In this document: positions 42,883 to 52,523 of the stretch, piece by piece
How positions within the stretch are numbered: the first letter of the stretch is position 1
Layout: every line of letters begins with the position of its first letter
Source of the DNA: Pedobacter hiemivivus
GTDB taxonomy: Bacteria > Bacteroidota > Bacteroidia > Sphingobacteriales > Sphingobacteriaceae
Reading direction: 5' to 3'
DNA length: 64,000 nt
Assembly (NCBI RefSeq): GCF_004331685.1
Contig: NZ_SJSM01000010.1
Span: 62,001 to 126,000 of the forward strand
The notes under the pieces: generated by a model
Database searches by the model: none
Told to the model about the DNA's origin: nothing
The model's input: only the letters and a program-made list of their open reading frames with translations
Program-made: the position numbers and the translations under genes

Positions 42883-43281
42883 TTACCATCCGTACCACGG
42901 TCTGCTGTTGCCAAAACCAAAACCGACATGAGCGCCATAACCAAATCGGCCGCCAAAGCCATAATTGCCATAGCTGATTGAAGGATAAAAGTATGGACTA
43001 CCGTAATAATACCCGCCGTTAAGGTTTAACTGAAAATTACGTTCTCTTCTTAGCTTCCTTTTCTCTTCACGTGCTTCATACCAATCGTAAGCTTTATAGG
43101 TCTTTTGAGCTGTTGATCCCTGATCACGATTCAAAGAATCTGCCAGCTCAATATATTTAGCTCTGCTTTCCTGATGCCTGGGATTCTGATCCTTTATCGG
43201 ATCGACTTTTTGCGCATAACCGCCCGTTGCGTAGGCTACTCCTACGATACAACTCCATACAAAAATCAAATTGCTTTTCAT
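42883..43281 (-). CDS. Hypothetical exported Gly/Tyr-rich protein
   Basis: 132 residues with an N-terminal signal (VWSCIVGVAYATGGYAQ, cleavage near residue 24). A charged middle (RHQESRAKYIELADSLN, REEKRKLRRERNF) leads to a C-terminal ~50 residues rich in Gly, Tyr and Phe. It is the first gene of the LpoB/COG3014 operon (about 33 bases to lpoB). It probably sits in the periplasm or at the outer membrane; I do not recognise a family. A long 137-base leader separates it from the TlpA gene. Confidence 0.65.
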   Translation of the reverse strand: MKSNLIFVWSCIVGVAYATGGYAQKVDPIKDQNPRHQESRAKYIELADSLNRDQGSTAQKTYKAYDWYEAREEKRKLRRERNFQLNLNGGYYYGSPYFYPSISYGNYGFGGRFGYGAHVGFGFGNSRPWYGW

Positions 43282-43418
43282 CCGTATATATTTTTAATAA
43301 GCCCCGGCATAGATCCTCCCAGATTAACCGGTTCTTTGTTGAATGCTCTATAAATTTACAGAATTTTTAACGTCCTGTAATCATTTAACTTATTTTAACC
43401 TTAAGACCTTAATTTGGG

Positions 43419-44018
43419 CTAATTGTTACTTTCCTTTAACTTTTTTATGAAGTCAATAAATTTTTGGCTGGCATAATTTGCTGCACCCGCCTCATTGTAA
43501 GAAATGCGCCCTTGCTTATCAAAAACTACAGTCGTAGGCAATGAGCCTTTAAAAATCTGCTCTGGAATGTTACTGGCGACATGATATACTGGCATTTTAT
43601 ACTCCTTTCCATCCATATACTTTTGCGATTTTGCAAAATCACTGTCCGCATCTACCATGATAAAGACAACGTCTCTATCATCCTTAAACTGCTCATACAA
43701 CTTATTTACAGAAGGCATTTCGGCCAGGCATGGTGGACACCAGGTCGCCCAGAAGTTCAGAAAAAGAACTTTCCCTTTTAGACTTCCCAAATCAACGATA
43801 CGACCTGATTGATCTTTAAAACTAATACCTCCTAGGTCAGCTACAGCTTCTGGAGCCGCATTTTCCTTAGGGCTCTCCACAGATGGACTAAAAAGCCCAA
43901 CTGACATCAATCCACGAATCATTAAAGCTTTTGCTGCAGGCACAAAAATAAGTACCAGAAAAAAGCCAAGGAACAGTCCGTTTACAATATTCTTTTTATT
44001 AAAAATCTTCTTCATCAT
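43419..44018 (-). CDS. TlpA/ResA-family membrane-anchored thioredoxin
   Basis: 199 residues. One N-terminal membrane helix (about 12-36) anchors a periplasmic thioredoxin domain with FWATWCPPC as active site (Cys near 95 and 98) and a cis-Pro LPTTVVFD later. The sequence GKVLFLNFWAT and the AEMPSVNKLYEQF helix are typical of TlpA/ResA proteins, which reduce disulfides in exported apocytochromes or other proteins. A separate unit from the LpoB operon. Start at 44018; the second Met is equally possible. Confidence 0.9.
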   Translation of the reverse strand: MMKKIFNKKNIVNGLFLGFFLVLIFVPAAKALMIRGLMSVGLFSPSVESPKENAAPEAVADLGGISFKDQSGRIVDLGSLKGKVLFLNFWATWCPPCLAEMPSVNKLYEQFKDDRDVVFIMVDADSDFAKSQKYMDGKEYKMPVYHVASNIPEQIFKGSLPTTVVFDKQGRISYNEAGAANYASQKFIDFIKKLKESNN

Positions 44019-44187
44019 CTATCAGTAGAGCGCTTTTTGTAAAGCTACGAGATTCAATCTTCAACAAGCCCAATTAGGACAGCTTTTGACATTTCATTGT
44101 TAATCTTAAAAATTATTTAAAAATAATCTGTAACGAATCTTATCTCCCCAATACTTACTCTATGAAAACCCAAAAAAAACTATCTAT

Positions 44188-45054
44188 ATGAAAAATTTAT
44201 TCTGCACCCTTCTACTTATCGCCACCTTAATTTTCACAGTTAATATTAAGGCGCAACAAAAACAATCTGCAAAATCCCTGTTATGGGAAGTGAGTGGAAA
44301 TGGCTTAACCAAACCATCTTATATTTACGGCACGATCCACATGATCTGTGAACCGGATTTCCTGATCAGCGACAAAACCAAAAGCGCCATGACGAGTGCC
44401 GACAATCTAGTATTAGAACTAAACTTTACGGATCCATCAGAAATAACCGAGCTTCAAAAATCGATAATGTCAGCGATTCCGTTAAGTAAAAAATTAAGTC
44501 CCTCGCAATTTAACCGCTTGGACTCCGTATTGACCCTAAAAACAGGAACATCATTAAAAAAACTGGATCAGCTTACTTTAGCTGCGATCACCAGCTTTGC
44601 CATTGCTAAAACACTTCCATGTTCGGAAATCAAATCTTATGAGGTTGAATTTATTAATTTTGCCAAAGCACAAAACAAAACCATTGGCGCACTCGAAACC
44701 GTGAAACAACAAACAGAATTCTTTGCAAAAGCATTTAGTGACGATGAACTGGTTCGTCAGATTACTAGTTTCGATGATTACAAAACCGTATTTTCCGAGA
44801 TGATTAGCACTTACAAAATGGAGGATCTGGATAAAGTAAGTGAAATGTTAAAAGACAAAAGATGGGGCAATACAGAAGAAAGCAACAAATGGATGCTACA
44901 GGTTAGAAATGCCAATTGGGCTAATCATATGCCGGCAATGATGAAAAACCAAAGCTGCTTCTTTGCTGTAGGTTGCGGACACTTACCAGGAAAAGACGGT
45001 ATATTACAATTACTGAAAAATCAAGGTTATAAGGTTAAACCCATATTGAAATAA
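44188..45054 (+). CDS. TraB/GumN family protein
   Basis: 288 residues with a signal peptide (cleavage near residue 23, NIKAQQ). TraB/GumN landmarks: LLWEVSGNGLTKPSYIYGTIHM (in two blocks), TSADNLVLELNF, an IGALETVKQQ segment and the final FFAVGCGHLPGKDGILQLLKNQGY. The conserved GTxH and GxxHL histidines are present. The family has a metal-dependent protease-like fold; its bacterial function is not established. It lies 3 bases before an ECF sigma factor gene, so the three plus-strand genes 44188-46171 form an operon. Confidence 0.88.
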   Translation: MKNLFCTLLLIATLIFTVNIKAQQKQSAKSLLWEVSGNGLTKPSYIYGTIHMICEPDFLISDKTKSAMTSADNLVLELNFTDPSEITELQKSIMSAIPLSKKLSPSQFNRLDSVLTLKTGTSLKKLDQLTLAAITSFAIAKTLPCSEIKSYEVEFINFAKAQNKTIGALETVKQQTEFFAKAFSDDELVRQITSFDDYKTVFSEMISTYKMEDLDKVSEMLKDKRWGNTEESNKWMLQVRNANWANHMPAMMKNQSCFFAVGCGHLPGKDGILQLLKNQGYKVKPILK

Positions 45055-45057
45055 GGT

Positions 45058-45561
45058 TTGAAAGCAAGAGAAAAAGAATTTCTTGAACAAATAGAAACCC
45101 ACAAAGGAATCATTCATAAAATCTCCAGGATGTATATGGATGATGATGACGACCAGAAAGATCTGTTTCAGGAAATCATCTGCCAACTATGGAAATCGTA
45201 CGACTCCTTTAACCATCAAAGCAAGTTCTCCTCCTGGATGTATCGTGTGGCGCTCAACACAGCAATTGTATATTTCAAAAAGCAAAAACGAAAAGAAGAT
45301 GCTTATGCCACAATTGCCCATGAAATAGAGATCCCAACAGACGACGCCGAAACTAAAGAAATACAGCTGGCACACTTTTACAAAGCATTGCAACAGCTAG
45401 ATAAAATTGAGAAAGCTTTGATGTTCTATTTCCTTGAAGATTATTCGCACAAAGAAATAGGAGAGAACCTTGGGATTAGTGAAGGAAATGCAAGAGTTAA
45501 ACTAAACAGAGCGAAGAACAAATTAAAAGAACTTATAAAGAAACAAGGATATGAATTTTGA
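45058..45561 (+). CDS. ECF-type RNA polymerase sigma factor
   Basis: 167 residues from a TTG start at 45058, only 3 bases after the TraB stop; no ATG fits, since the next Met lies inside region 2. Region 2 (DQKDLFQEIICQLWKSYDSF) and region 4 (ALMFYFLEDYSHKEIGENLGISEGNARVKL, shown as a pattern) are typical of ECF sigma-70 factors. The gene overlaps the next by 11 bases; that gene encodes a membrane protein that may be its anti-sigma factor. TTG use with coupling may keep expression low. Confidence 0.9.
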   Translation: MKAREKEFLEQIETHKGIIHKISRMYMDDDDDQKDLFQEIICQLWKSYDSFNHQSKFSSWMYRVALNTAIVYFKKQKRKEDAYATIAHEIEIPTDDAETKEIQLAHFYKALQQLDKIEKALMFYFLEDYSHKEIGENLGISEGNARVKLNRAKNKLKELIKKQGYEF

Positions 45562-46171
45562 TGATATAAAATCTGCCTGGGGCAAGGATCCCGACAGCAA
45601 CATAGAAATACCCAATAGAATAGAGGAACTTAAGCGTGCAGAATTGCCTCTTGATAAGATTAAAAGGAACATGCGACACGAATTTGTTGTACAGGCATTA
45701 GCGGTTCTACTAATTGCATTTGTACCCAAAGTCTATCATTTTAAACCTGTGCTCCTTTTACCTTTTAATGTGATATATATACTGTTTGTGGTTACCTGCG
45801 TTTATTTTTTCGCACGCTTTTATGCCTTTTACAAACGCGTTGGCGCAGCCTCATTGACGACAAAAGATGCGTTATATGAAGTAAATTATGACATCAAGTT
45901 AAATATGGAACTTTACAAAATGTTTAGCTACATGCTGTTCCCATTTCTTTTGATGATGTTAAGCTTACTGCTCATAAACGTAGAATACAATCATGTAGTA
46001 CGCTTACTGCAGTCTGGTGTTACACAGACCTCCTTTTACCTTTATTTTGGTCTGAGCGTTGTGACGATCTATACTTTCCTTCATTTCTCAGCGGTATATT
46101 GGTTAAAAACCTATTATCTGAAGTATGCGAAAGAGATTGAAAACATCTTAAAAGAATTGAAAGAAGTATAG
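45551..46171 (+). CDS. Hypothetical membrane protein, possible anti-sigma factor
   Basis: 206 residues. The N-terminal ~45 residues are cytoplasmic (DDIKSAWGKD and IEELKRAELPLDKIKRNMRHEF), followed by four hydrophobic helices (about 48-68, 71-90, 120-142, 158-180). The short N-terminal domain plus membrane part and its 11-base overlap with the sigma gene fit a membrane-bound anti-sigma factor, but no zinc or FecR motif is seen. Its stop is 2 bases before the stop of the converging gene. Confidence 0.65.
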   Translation: MNFDDIKSAWGKDPDSNIEIPNRIEELKRAELPLDKIKRNMRHEFVVQALAVLLIAFVPKVYHFKPVLLLPFNVIYILFVVTCVYFFARFYAFYKRVGAASLTTKDALYEVNYDIKLNMELYKMFSYMLFPFLLMMLSLLLINVEYNHVVRLLQSGVTQTSFYLYFGLSVVTIYTFLHFSAVYWLKTYYLKYAKEIENILKELKEV

Positions 46172-46173
46172 CC

Positions 46174-47487
46174 CTAGAAATCAAACTTCAACCGAAGCCC
46201 TGTACCAATAAGGTTCAGGTTATCTTTTGTAAACTCTTTCATCGGCAGCTTCATAAAGGGTTCAACAGCAAATGATTTACTACCAGATAATTTCTGTTTA
46301 AAGCCGAAGGAAATATTGTAAAAACCTAAATATTTATCGTTTGGCAACTCGGCAGATGGTACCGGCTCAGAAACCGATTTTGTCGTAAAAACAGTTTTTA
46401 GGGCTAAGGCATTTGATGCATCCTGAACCGCATATTCAAGAGATCCTTTCAGGTAATTATTGTTTTGCTTCTGGCTTAAAACAGCAAACGCAGATACACC
46501 AACATTAGTATAAAACTTTTTACTGAGGTTATACTTGATTCCAAGAGGAATATCGATCCCTATCACATTGGCATCGACAGATTGCAAGCTTTGGGTATTG
46601 CTAACCATAGCGCTAGTAGTTGGCGAATCATAAGTATTTCCTCCACCGGTCATGCTTTTTGAAGCCCCCATTTCATTATAAGATACGCCAGAGCTAATGG
46701 AAACTTTATCGGATAATGCGTAGCCTAAGCTTAGCCCATAGCCCATATTTAACTTTTTACTGTTACCAATAGAAGGGGCAACAACTAGTCCCATTTCCCA
46801 TTTATTTGCCTTTGTAGCACTTGGCTTTGTCGATGCGAGCGCATTGCTACTCGCTTTTACCTCAGCATCAAGAAAGTCCTGAAAGCTGCGCGTTTTACCC
46901 TCTGTAACCGGCGTATTTTCTTTTACCAGAACTTTAGCGATGCTCCCAGAATCCACCGCTGCTGAGATCACATCATTTTTCTTAACAAGGTTTGTTGGAT
47001 TGGTATTTACTGCATTATTTTGTGCTTGCACAACAAAAGGCTGTTCGTTTGAAACAGCAGCTTGCTGAACTGGCTTATCAGGTTGAACAGCGACAATTAA
47101 AGGGCTATTTGCCACCAGATTATTCTTTCTTTGTGCAACTACGCCAATATTCTCTGCAACCTTAGTATTTAAATTTTCTGTTATAGTGCGCTGTGGGATC
47201 GCTTCTAATGCTTCATTCGGTAATACAGCTGTACTTTGTTTAGCTGTTTCAACTTTTGCCTGATCTTGTACAGGTTGGGTCACTAATATTTTATTATTGG
47301 AATAAAATACAGCGAAGCCAATTAAAAATACGGCCGCGGCAGCACTTAAGCTTGTCAGCCATAGCCAGCCAGCTCTTTTGCCTTCTTTTTTCTCAAAGCG
47401 CTCCCATGCACCGGGAACATAAACCTCCTCGTGCTCCGTCAAACTTTCCTTTATGTGAGCAAACAGCTCGTCATCTGCCCGTTTCAT
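46174..47487 (-). CDS. Anti-sigma-like N-terminus fused to an outer-membrane beta-barrel domain
   Basis: 437 residues. The first ~40 residues (MKRADDELFAHIKESLTEHE and VPGAWERFEK) look like a cytoplasmic sigma-binding region, followed by one membrane helix (about 42-62). A long Ala/Gln/Val-rich linker leads to a C-terminal ~210 residues with beta-barrel character (GLVVAPSIGN, GYGLSLGYALSDKVSISSG, NVGVSAFAVLS, LIGTGLRLKFDF). The family occurs commonly beside ECF sigma factors in Bacteroidota. Topology is puzzling because an inner-membrane helix precedes an outer-membrane-type domain. It overlaps the sigma gene upstream by 4 bases. Confidence 0.75.
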   Translation of the reverse strand: MKRADDELFAHIKESLTEHEEVYVPGAWERFEKKEGKRAGWLWLTSLSAAAAVFLIGFAVFYSNNKILVTQPVQDQAKVETAKQSTAVLPNEALEAIPQRTITENLNTKVAENIGVVAQRKNNLVANSPLIVAVQPDKPVQQAAVSNEQPFVVQAQNNAVNTNPTNLVKKNDVISAAVDSGSIAKVLVKENTPVTEGKTRSFQDFLDAEVKASSNALASTKPSATKANKWEMGLVVAPSIGNSKKLNMGYGLSLGYALSDKVSISSGVSYNEMGASKSMTGGGNTYDSPTTSAMVSNTQSLQSVDANVIGIDIPLGIKYNLSKKFYTNVGVSAFAVLSQKQNNNYLKGSLEYAVQDASNALALKTVFTTKSVSEPVPSAELPNDKYLGFYNISFGFKQKLSGSKSFAVEPFMKLPMKEFTKDNLNLIGTGLRLKFDF

Positions 47488-48074
47488 ATTTTTCGGATAT
47501 TTTGTGTTGTCGGTTCATATGAATCCATCAGGGAGTTTTTATACAGTTCTCTCAACTTGTTCTTTGCTCTTGTTAAATAAACCCTGCATGAGCTTTCGGG
47601 GATGTTTAGCATTTTTGAAATCTCTTCATGCGAAAAGCCTTCAATTTCGTACATATTAAAAATCAATTTATGTGTTTCCGGCAGCTTATTCAATAGCTTC
47701 ATAATATCCTGCACATTTAACTGCGATACTGCATTTAGTTCAGTAAGTGGTTGCTGCTCTTCAGTAATATCATCTACGTATAAAAAAGTCCTTTTACTCC
47801 GTAAAAAATCGATAGCCGTTCGGGATGAAATTCTAGCTATCCAGCCTTTAAAGGCTTTTTGCACCTGATCATTATATTTTGGGGCACTAAACTGACCTAT
47901 ATTCTTAAAAACCTTTATAAAACTATCATTAACCAACTCTTCCGCGTCATTTCGATCCTCCACATAACGTAAAGTTACGCCCATTAAATAGCCGTAGAAT
48001 GATTTATACACCATCTCTTTACTCTTATTGTCATTCCTTAAACACCCTGTTATAGCGTCCTCAAACTTGAGCAT
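47484..48074 (-). CDS. ECF-type RNA polymerase sigma factor
   Basis: 196 residues. Region 2 contains NDAEELVNDSFIKVFKNI and the RISSRTAIDFLRSKR end; region 4 contains YEIEGFSHEEISKMLNIPESSCRVYLTRAKNKL (pattern). It is the first gene of a two-gene unit with the anti-sigma-like barrel protein, with a 4-base overlap. It probably responds to envelope stress through that partner. The start at 48074 is an ATG. Confident class assignment; target genes unknown. Confidence 0.92.
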   Translation of the reverse strand: MLKFEDAITGCLRNDNKSKEMVYKSFYGYLMGVTLRYVEDRNDAEELVNDSFIKVFKNIGQFSAPKYNDQVQKAFKGWIARISSRTAIDFLRSKRTFLYVDDITEEQQPLTELNAVSQLNVQDIMKLLNKLPETHKLIFNMYEIEGFSHEEISKMLNIPESSCRVYLTRAKNKLRELYKNSLMDSYEPTTQNIRKI

Positions 48075-48221
48075 CCTTTCTTAAGCTGTTAGGGGTTAGT
48101 TTATACGTTTTCCATTAATATACGCCTTTTTTTCAGGACAAGATCAACTTGTCATCTTCAACATTGTTTCATTCTTTTATTAGAGGCTGTTCTGTTGAAC
48201 AACCCCTAATATAAGCAGCTA

Positions 48222-48923
48222 TTATTTGTGTGTGTAAATTGCAGCTCCTAATTTCAAACTGTCTATCGTTGCAGTTGAAGTCCCTTTTGCATAAATGGTA
48301 TAGATTTTACCTTTCTCTATTTTAACATTTGGCAGCGTTGTTTGAGCAGCTGTACCTGTTATGTTAAAGGTTACGCTTTCACCTGGATCTATTGAAGTAA
48401 AGGTTGTATACTCATAAAACGCTTTGTTTGTAAACAAATCAGCATCTTTCCCATTAATTCTAAGACTTAATGCAGGTGCATCTTTACTTAAATTGATGAA
48501 ACGAACTTTTGCTTTATCAGCAGCAGGCGCGCTTAAATCATCCTGAGTTAAAAGGTATTTTTTAGTATTTGTATTCAGGGTATCCAATACAAAAATAGAG
48601 TATCCCTGACCCGAAACCAAGTTAAAACGCTCAGAAGCTAAAGCTTTATTTGATCCTCTTTTAGCTATGCTTAGCGCTCTGTTTCCTGGAAATAAGTTTT
48701 TATAATCAATTTTACTATTGAATTTGAATGCCGTATCATTCACTCTTGTTTGATCGACATAAAAATCTAAAGGATCTGGTGCAGCAAAGGCATTAATCAT
48801 AGAAAGACCTGCCACTTGAACAGTCTCATATCTGTCTTTTGAGCAAGCGACAAAAACTACAGATACAGTAAGTAAGGCAATAAAGGCTTTAAATATCGTT
48901 TTGAAACTATTTACTTTTTTCAT
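48222..48923 (-). CDS. DUF4397-domain lipoprotein
   Basis: 233 residues from the ATG at 48923; another ATG two codons upstream is equally in frame. The lipobox ends at Cys27 (VFVAC). Repeated immunoglobulin-like beta segments follow: LSMINAFAAPDPLDFYVD, NLFPGNRALSIAKRG, AKVRFINLSKDAPALSLRI and GKIYTIYAKG, the last a hallmark of DUF4397. The protein is probably exposed at the outer membrane or in the periplasm. It stands alone; the 280-base upstream gap has no further gene. Confidence 0.85.
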   Translation of the reverse strand: MKKVNSFKTIFKAFIALLTVSVVFVACSKDRYETVQVAGLSMINAFAAPDPLDFYVDQTRVNDTAFKFNSKIDYKNLFPGNRALSIAKRGSNKALASERFNLVSGQGYSIFVLDTLNTNTKKYLLTQDDLSAPAADKAKVRFINLSKDAPALSLRINGKDADLFTNKAFYEYTTFTSIDPGESVTFNITGTAAQTTLPNVKIEKGKIYTIYAKGTSTATIDSLKLGAAIYTHK

Positions 48924-49205
48924 AATCATTTACTTTTTAAAGGGTTTCGAAGTCCTCTTATCTGAAGTCTTCATTTTTATTTTTTGTAAAATAATAGGTT
49001 AATGGCCATTAACTGTTTTTCCTACTAAAACGAGCTTTGTTTCAAAAACGCTACAGCAAGTAATATTTTTTTATGATTTCGGGGAAATGCCTCAATGCAA
49101 TCCGACTCGAATATTTGACCGGATCAAACAATTTTAATTTTATTCCATTAATTTTGGCCTGGAATAAATAAGTGTAGATTTAAATTACAAAAATCCATTA
49201 AAAAC

Positions 49206-49670
49206 ATGCGGGAAGCAAATTCATTAAACCAGGTAGCAGAGTTTCATAAAACATTTAAGCATCCAATAAAAGAAACTCCGGGCATTCCATCTAGAGAAAG
49301 GGCTAACTTAAGGGTTTCCTTACTGGCCGAAGAACTTAACGAATTGAAACACGCCATTGAAACCAACGACTTTGTAGAAGTGGCTGATGCCTTATGCGAC
49401 CTACAATATGTACTGGCAGGTGCCATCTTAGAATTTGGACTAGGTGATAAATTCAAAAGTCTTTTTGAAGAAGTACACCGCTCTAATATGAGCAAAGCCT
49501 GCAAATCAGAAGAAGAAGCCAATCAAACGATACAACATTACAGAACAACTCAGCAATGTGATGCTTATCATAAAGAAGAGGATTCTTTGTTTTTGGTATA
49601 CAGATCTAATGACAATAAAACCTTAAAATCTATCAACTACTCTCCTGCAGATCTGCAAAGCATTCTTTAA
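49206..49670 (+). CDS. MazG-like NTP pyrophosphohydrolase
   Basis: 154 residues. The all-alpha NTP-PPase metal site is visible as EELNELKHAI (about 39-48) and a second helix EVADALCDLQYVL with the conserved Asp residues, followed by a helix with FGLGDKFKSLFEEVHRSNMSK. The C-terminal ~50 residues are a charged tail. Enzymes of this fold hydrolyse nucleoside triphosphates to monophosphate and PPi and remove non-canonical nucleotides. A TAATTTTG at 49149-49156 fits a -7 promoter element. Single-gene unit. Confidence 0.85.
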   Translation: MREANSLNQVAEFHKTFKHPIKETPGIPSRERANLRVSLLAEELNELKHAIETNDFVEVADALCDLQYVLAGAILEFGLGDKFKSLFEEVHRSNMSKACKSEEEANQTIQHYRTTQQCDAYHKEEDSLFLVYRSNDNKTLKSINYSPADLQSIL

Positions 49671-49886
49671 TTATTTAGCAGAGGGCAGCCTCTGCTAAAA
49701 TTTTATTTCAATACTCGCTCGACTTCTTACGGCGAATCTATCTATTCGCTCGCTAAACCTTACCAACAATCATGCATAAACAGCCTTTAAACCCTCTCAG
49801 GCAGAGATGTCGTAAAGATGCCGTAAACAAGTCGTAAAGAAAAAAGCACAACTTGCCTTAGTTTCGGCTCCGAACCAAATAACTAT

Positions 49887-50486
49887 ATGATGAAAAATAC
49901 CGAGTTGGCGAAAAAAATAAAAGAATTACGAACCCGAAAAGGCCTCAGTCAGGACGAGCTGTCAATAGCTGCCCAGCTGAATTTAAGAACCATCCAAAGA
50001 ATTGAGAGTGGAGAAACAGAACCCAGAGGTGATACTTTAAAACGCTTAGCAGCAGTACTAAACGTTACTCCTGACCAATTGATTGACTGGACAGAAGAGG
50101 AAGACACAACTGTGCTCATGTTCTTAAACATATCCGCATTAAGTTTTATTGTTTTTCCATTATTAGGTGTAATTATTCCTTTTGTTTTATGGGTGTCTAA
50201 AAAGGATAAAATAAAGAAACTCAATGAAACCGGAAAAAAGCTGCTGAACTTTCAAATTACATGGTGTATCACCTTTTTCACTATGAATGTCTTATACTTC
50301 ATGGCATTCATGTTTAAGTTAAAAATTAGCTCCTCTTTCATTCCGGGTCTTGGGGGGACTGAATCATTCATTCTCTTGATCCCGATATTGTATGGATTAA
50401 ACATCATTATCATCGTTTTTAATGCAATCAGAAGCTACAAGAACAAGACAGTAATCTACCAGCCTGCTATTCCATTTCTAAGATAA
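49887..50486 (+). CDS. XRE regulator fused to a DUF4870-like membrane domain
   Basis: 199 residues. N-terminal XRE HTH (about 5-70): KIKELRTRKGLSQDELSIAA, LNLRTIQRIESGETEPRGDT (two adjacent blocks) and LNVTPDQLIDW. Three hydrophobic helices follow (about 78-103, 117-140 and 160-180) with the arrangement of DUF4870. This would place a DNA-binding domain at the membrane. It begins with two Met codons, so the start may be 49887 or 49890. It is followed by a strong terminator. Confidence 0.85.
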   Translation: MMKNTELAKKIKELRTRKGLSQDELSIAAQLNLRTIQRIESGETEPRGDTLKRLAAVLNVTPDQLIDWTEEEDTTVLMFLNISALSFIVFPLLGVIIPFVLWVSKKDKIKKLNETGKKLLNFQITWCITFFTMNVLYFMAFMFKLKISSSFIPGLGGTESFILLIPILYGLNIIIIVFNAIRSYKNKTVIYQPAIPFLR

Positions 50487-50507
50487 CCAACCCATAAAAA
50501 GTAAACA

Positions 50508-50545
50508 AAAAAAGCGTGCTACCTTTTTTGCAGCACGCTTTTTTT
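50508..50545 (+). terminator. Rho-independent terminator
   Basis: AAAAAAGCGTGCT (50508-50520) pairs with AGCACGCTTTTTTT (50532-50545) around an 11-base loop. It ends the XRE-membrane gene and, since it has an A run on the other side, may also end htpG transcription from the opposite strand. Confidence 0.9.
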
Positions 50546-50633
50546 GTGAAGAAAAAATTACCTTCTCTGAAAAGGCCTCAGGCGCTTTTGCCCTTCGCAA
50601 AAGATGCCAGCCTTAGAAGAGAACGGTTATTTT

Positions 50634-52523
50634 TTAAATTAATTCGACACTTCTGCTTACAAAAGCAGTCAATTCCGCTCCGGTTAACATTCCTTGTGCA
50701 AGTAAAGCTAAATCTATTGCCTGTTTAGCCAATAAACCTTGTTCTGCTTCATTATCAGTTGCAATGATCTTTCCAATTAACTTGTGGTTACCATTGATGG
50801 CTACTTTATAGCTGTCTGGCATATTGCCATAAAAGCCCATTCCGCCGCCCATTGCTGCCATATCTTTCATACGACGCATAAACTCATCCATAGTCACAGT
50901 TACCGGCAACTCTTCAGGGTTTAAGCCCACAATCTCTACATTATATCCTGGTTTAGTTATCGCTTTTTCAAAGATTTCTTTAACCTTGTTAGACTGATCT
51001 TCTGACAATACCGACTCTACGTTCTCATCTTTATCAATCAGCTTGCTTGCTACACTTGAATCTACGCGTTTTAACGACGTTTTCTCTAGCTTCTGCTCTA
51101 ACTGACTGATGAAGTGATTATCTATCGGAGAATTCATCAATAATACGTCGTAATCCTTTTTATTGGCCGATTGGATAAAGCTATCCTGTTTCGCCGGATC
51201 ATTAGCGTAAATGTAAACTACTTGTCCGTTTTTGTCGGTCTGTAGGTCTTTTACCTTATTGTGGTATTCTTCTAATGTGTAATGTTCTTCTTTAGTATTG
51301 GTTAACAAAGCGAAGTCTTTTGCTTTGTCGTAGAATTTCTCTTCGCTCACCATGCCATATTTTACAAACAGGCCAATGTCACTCCACTTATCTTCGTAAC
51401 CTTTACGATCTTTATTGTACAGTTCCTGCAATTTATCCGCTACTTTTTTAGTGATGTAGCTGTTGATCTTTTTAACGTTACTATCAGCTTGTAAGAAACT
51501 TCTAGAAACATTCAATGGAATGTCCGGTGAATCAATTACACCATGTAGCAACATCAAGAACTCAGGAACGATGTCTTTTACCTCATCAGTAATGAATACC
51601 TGACGCGAGAATAATTTGATTTTGTTGCGTTGCATATCAAAATCATTCTTCACTTTAGGGAAGTATAATACACCCGTTAAGTTGAAAGGATAATCTACAT
51701 TTAAATGGATCCAGAATAATGGATCTTCTGAGAAAGGATACAATTGCTTATAAAATGCAAGGTAATCCTCGTCTGACAAATCTGCAGGTGCTTTTGTCCA
51801 GATTGGATTAGTTGTATTGATGATGTTATCTACCTCAACACTCTTAGTTTTAGGCTTTCCTTCTTCATCTTCACCATCCGGTTCTTGCTCTGTTTTAGTA
51901 CCAAACTTAATTGGAACAGGTAAGAACTTACCATATTTATCCAGAATTTCTTCCAGCTTATTTTTGCTTAAAAATTCTTCTGATTCTGCATTTACATGTA
52001 ATATGATCTCTGTACCTCTAGTAGTTTTATTACCAGCGGTAATTTCATACTCGGTACTACCATCACATACCCAACGTGCAGGCTCTGCGCCATCCTGATA
52101 AGAAAGTGTTTGGATCTCTACCAAATCAGCAACCATAAATGCAGAATAGAACCCTAACCCGAATTTACCGATGATTTCGTTAGCATCTTTGGCATCTTTA
52201 AACTTCTCAACAAACTCGCTGGCACCCGAGAATGCAACTTGATTGATGTATTTTTTTATCTCTTCGGCAGTCATACCTAAACCATTATCTGTAATGGTAA
52301 TGGTCTTTTTCTCTTCATCTACTGCAACCTCTACTAATGGGTTACCTAGTTCTCCACTGTATTGTCCAAGAGCCGCTAAACGTTTAATTTTTTGTACCGC
52401 ATCAACGGCATTTGATACAAGCTCTCTTAAAAAGATCTCGTTATCTGAATACAGGAATTTCTTGATAATTGGGAAAATGTTCTCCGTGTGAATGGATATG
52501 CTTCCTTTTTCTTCTATGCTCAT
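50634..52523 (-). CDS. htpG: Molecular chaperone HtpG (Hsp90)
   Basis: 629 residues from the ATG at 52523, which matches the usual start EEKGSISIHTENIFPIIK; an upstream ATG at 52547 would add 8 residues. N-terminal ATPase: NEIFLRELVSNAVDA, ITDNGLGMTAEEI, GKFGLGFYSAFMVAD and the TRGTEI strand. The middle domain has NVSRSFLQADSNVKKIN and the C-terminal dimerisation region contains MRRMKDMAAMGGGMG. An acidic linker (QEPDGEDEEGKP) separates N and M domains. ATP-driven folding of client proteins in the cytoplasm. Very confident. Confidence 0.97.
   Translation of the reverse strand: MSIEEKGSISIHTENIFPIIKKFLYSDNEIFLRELVSNAVDAVQKIKRLAALGQYSGELGNPLVEVAVDEEKKTITITDNGLGMTAEEIKKYINQVAFSGASEFVEKFKDAKDANEIIGKFGLGFYSAFMVADLVEIQTLSYQDGAEPARWVCDGSTEYEITAGNKTTRGTEIILHVNAESEEFLSKNKLEEILDKYGKFLPVPIKFGTKTEQEPDGEDEEGKPKTKSVEVDNIINTTNPIWTKAPADLSDEDYLAFYKQLYPFSEDPLFWIHLNVDYPFNLTGVLYFPKVKNDFDMQRNKIKLFSRQVFITDEVKDIVPEFLMLLHGVIDSPDIPLNVSRSFLQADSNVKKINSYITKKVADKLQELYNKDRKGYEDKWSDIGLFVKYGMVSEEKFYDKAKDFALLTNTKEEHYTLEEYHNKVKDLQTDKNGQVVYIYANDPAKQDSFIQSANKKDYDVLLMNSPIDNHFISQLEQKLEKTSLKRVDSSVASKLIDKDENVESVLSEDQSNKVKEIFEKAITKPGYNVEIVGLNPEELPVTVTMDEFMRRMKDMAAMGGGMGFYGNMPDSYKVAINGNHKLIGKIIATDNEAEQGLLAKQAIDLALLAQGMLTGAELTAFVSRSVELI

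Noticed and set aside
50550..50633. Repeat or small gene between the terminator and htpG
   Set aside because: Only short, imperfect A/G-rich similarity is seen; no structure or frame supports a feature.
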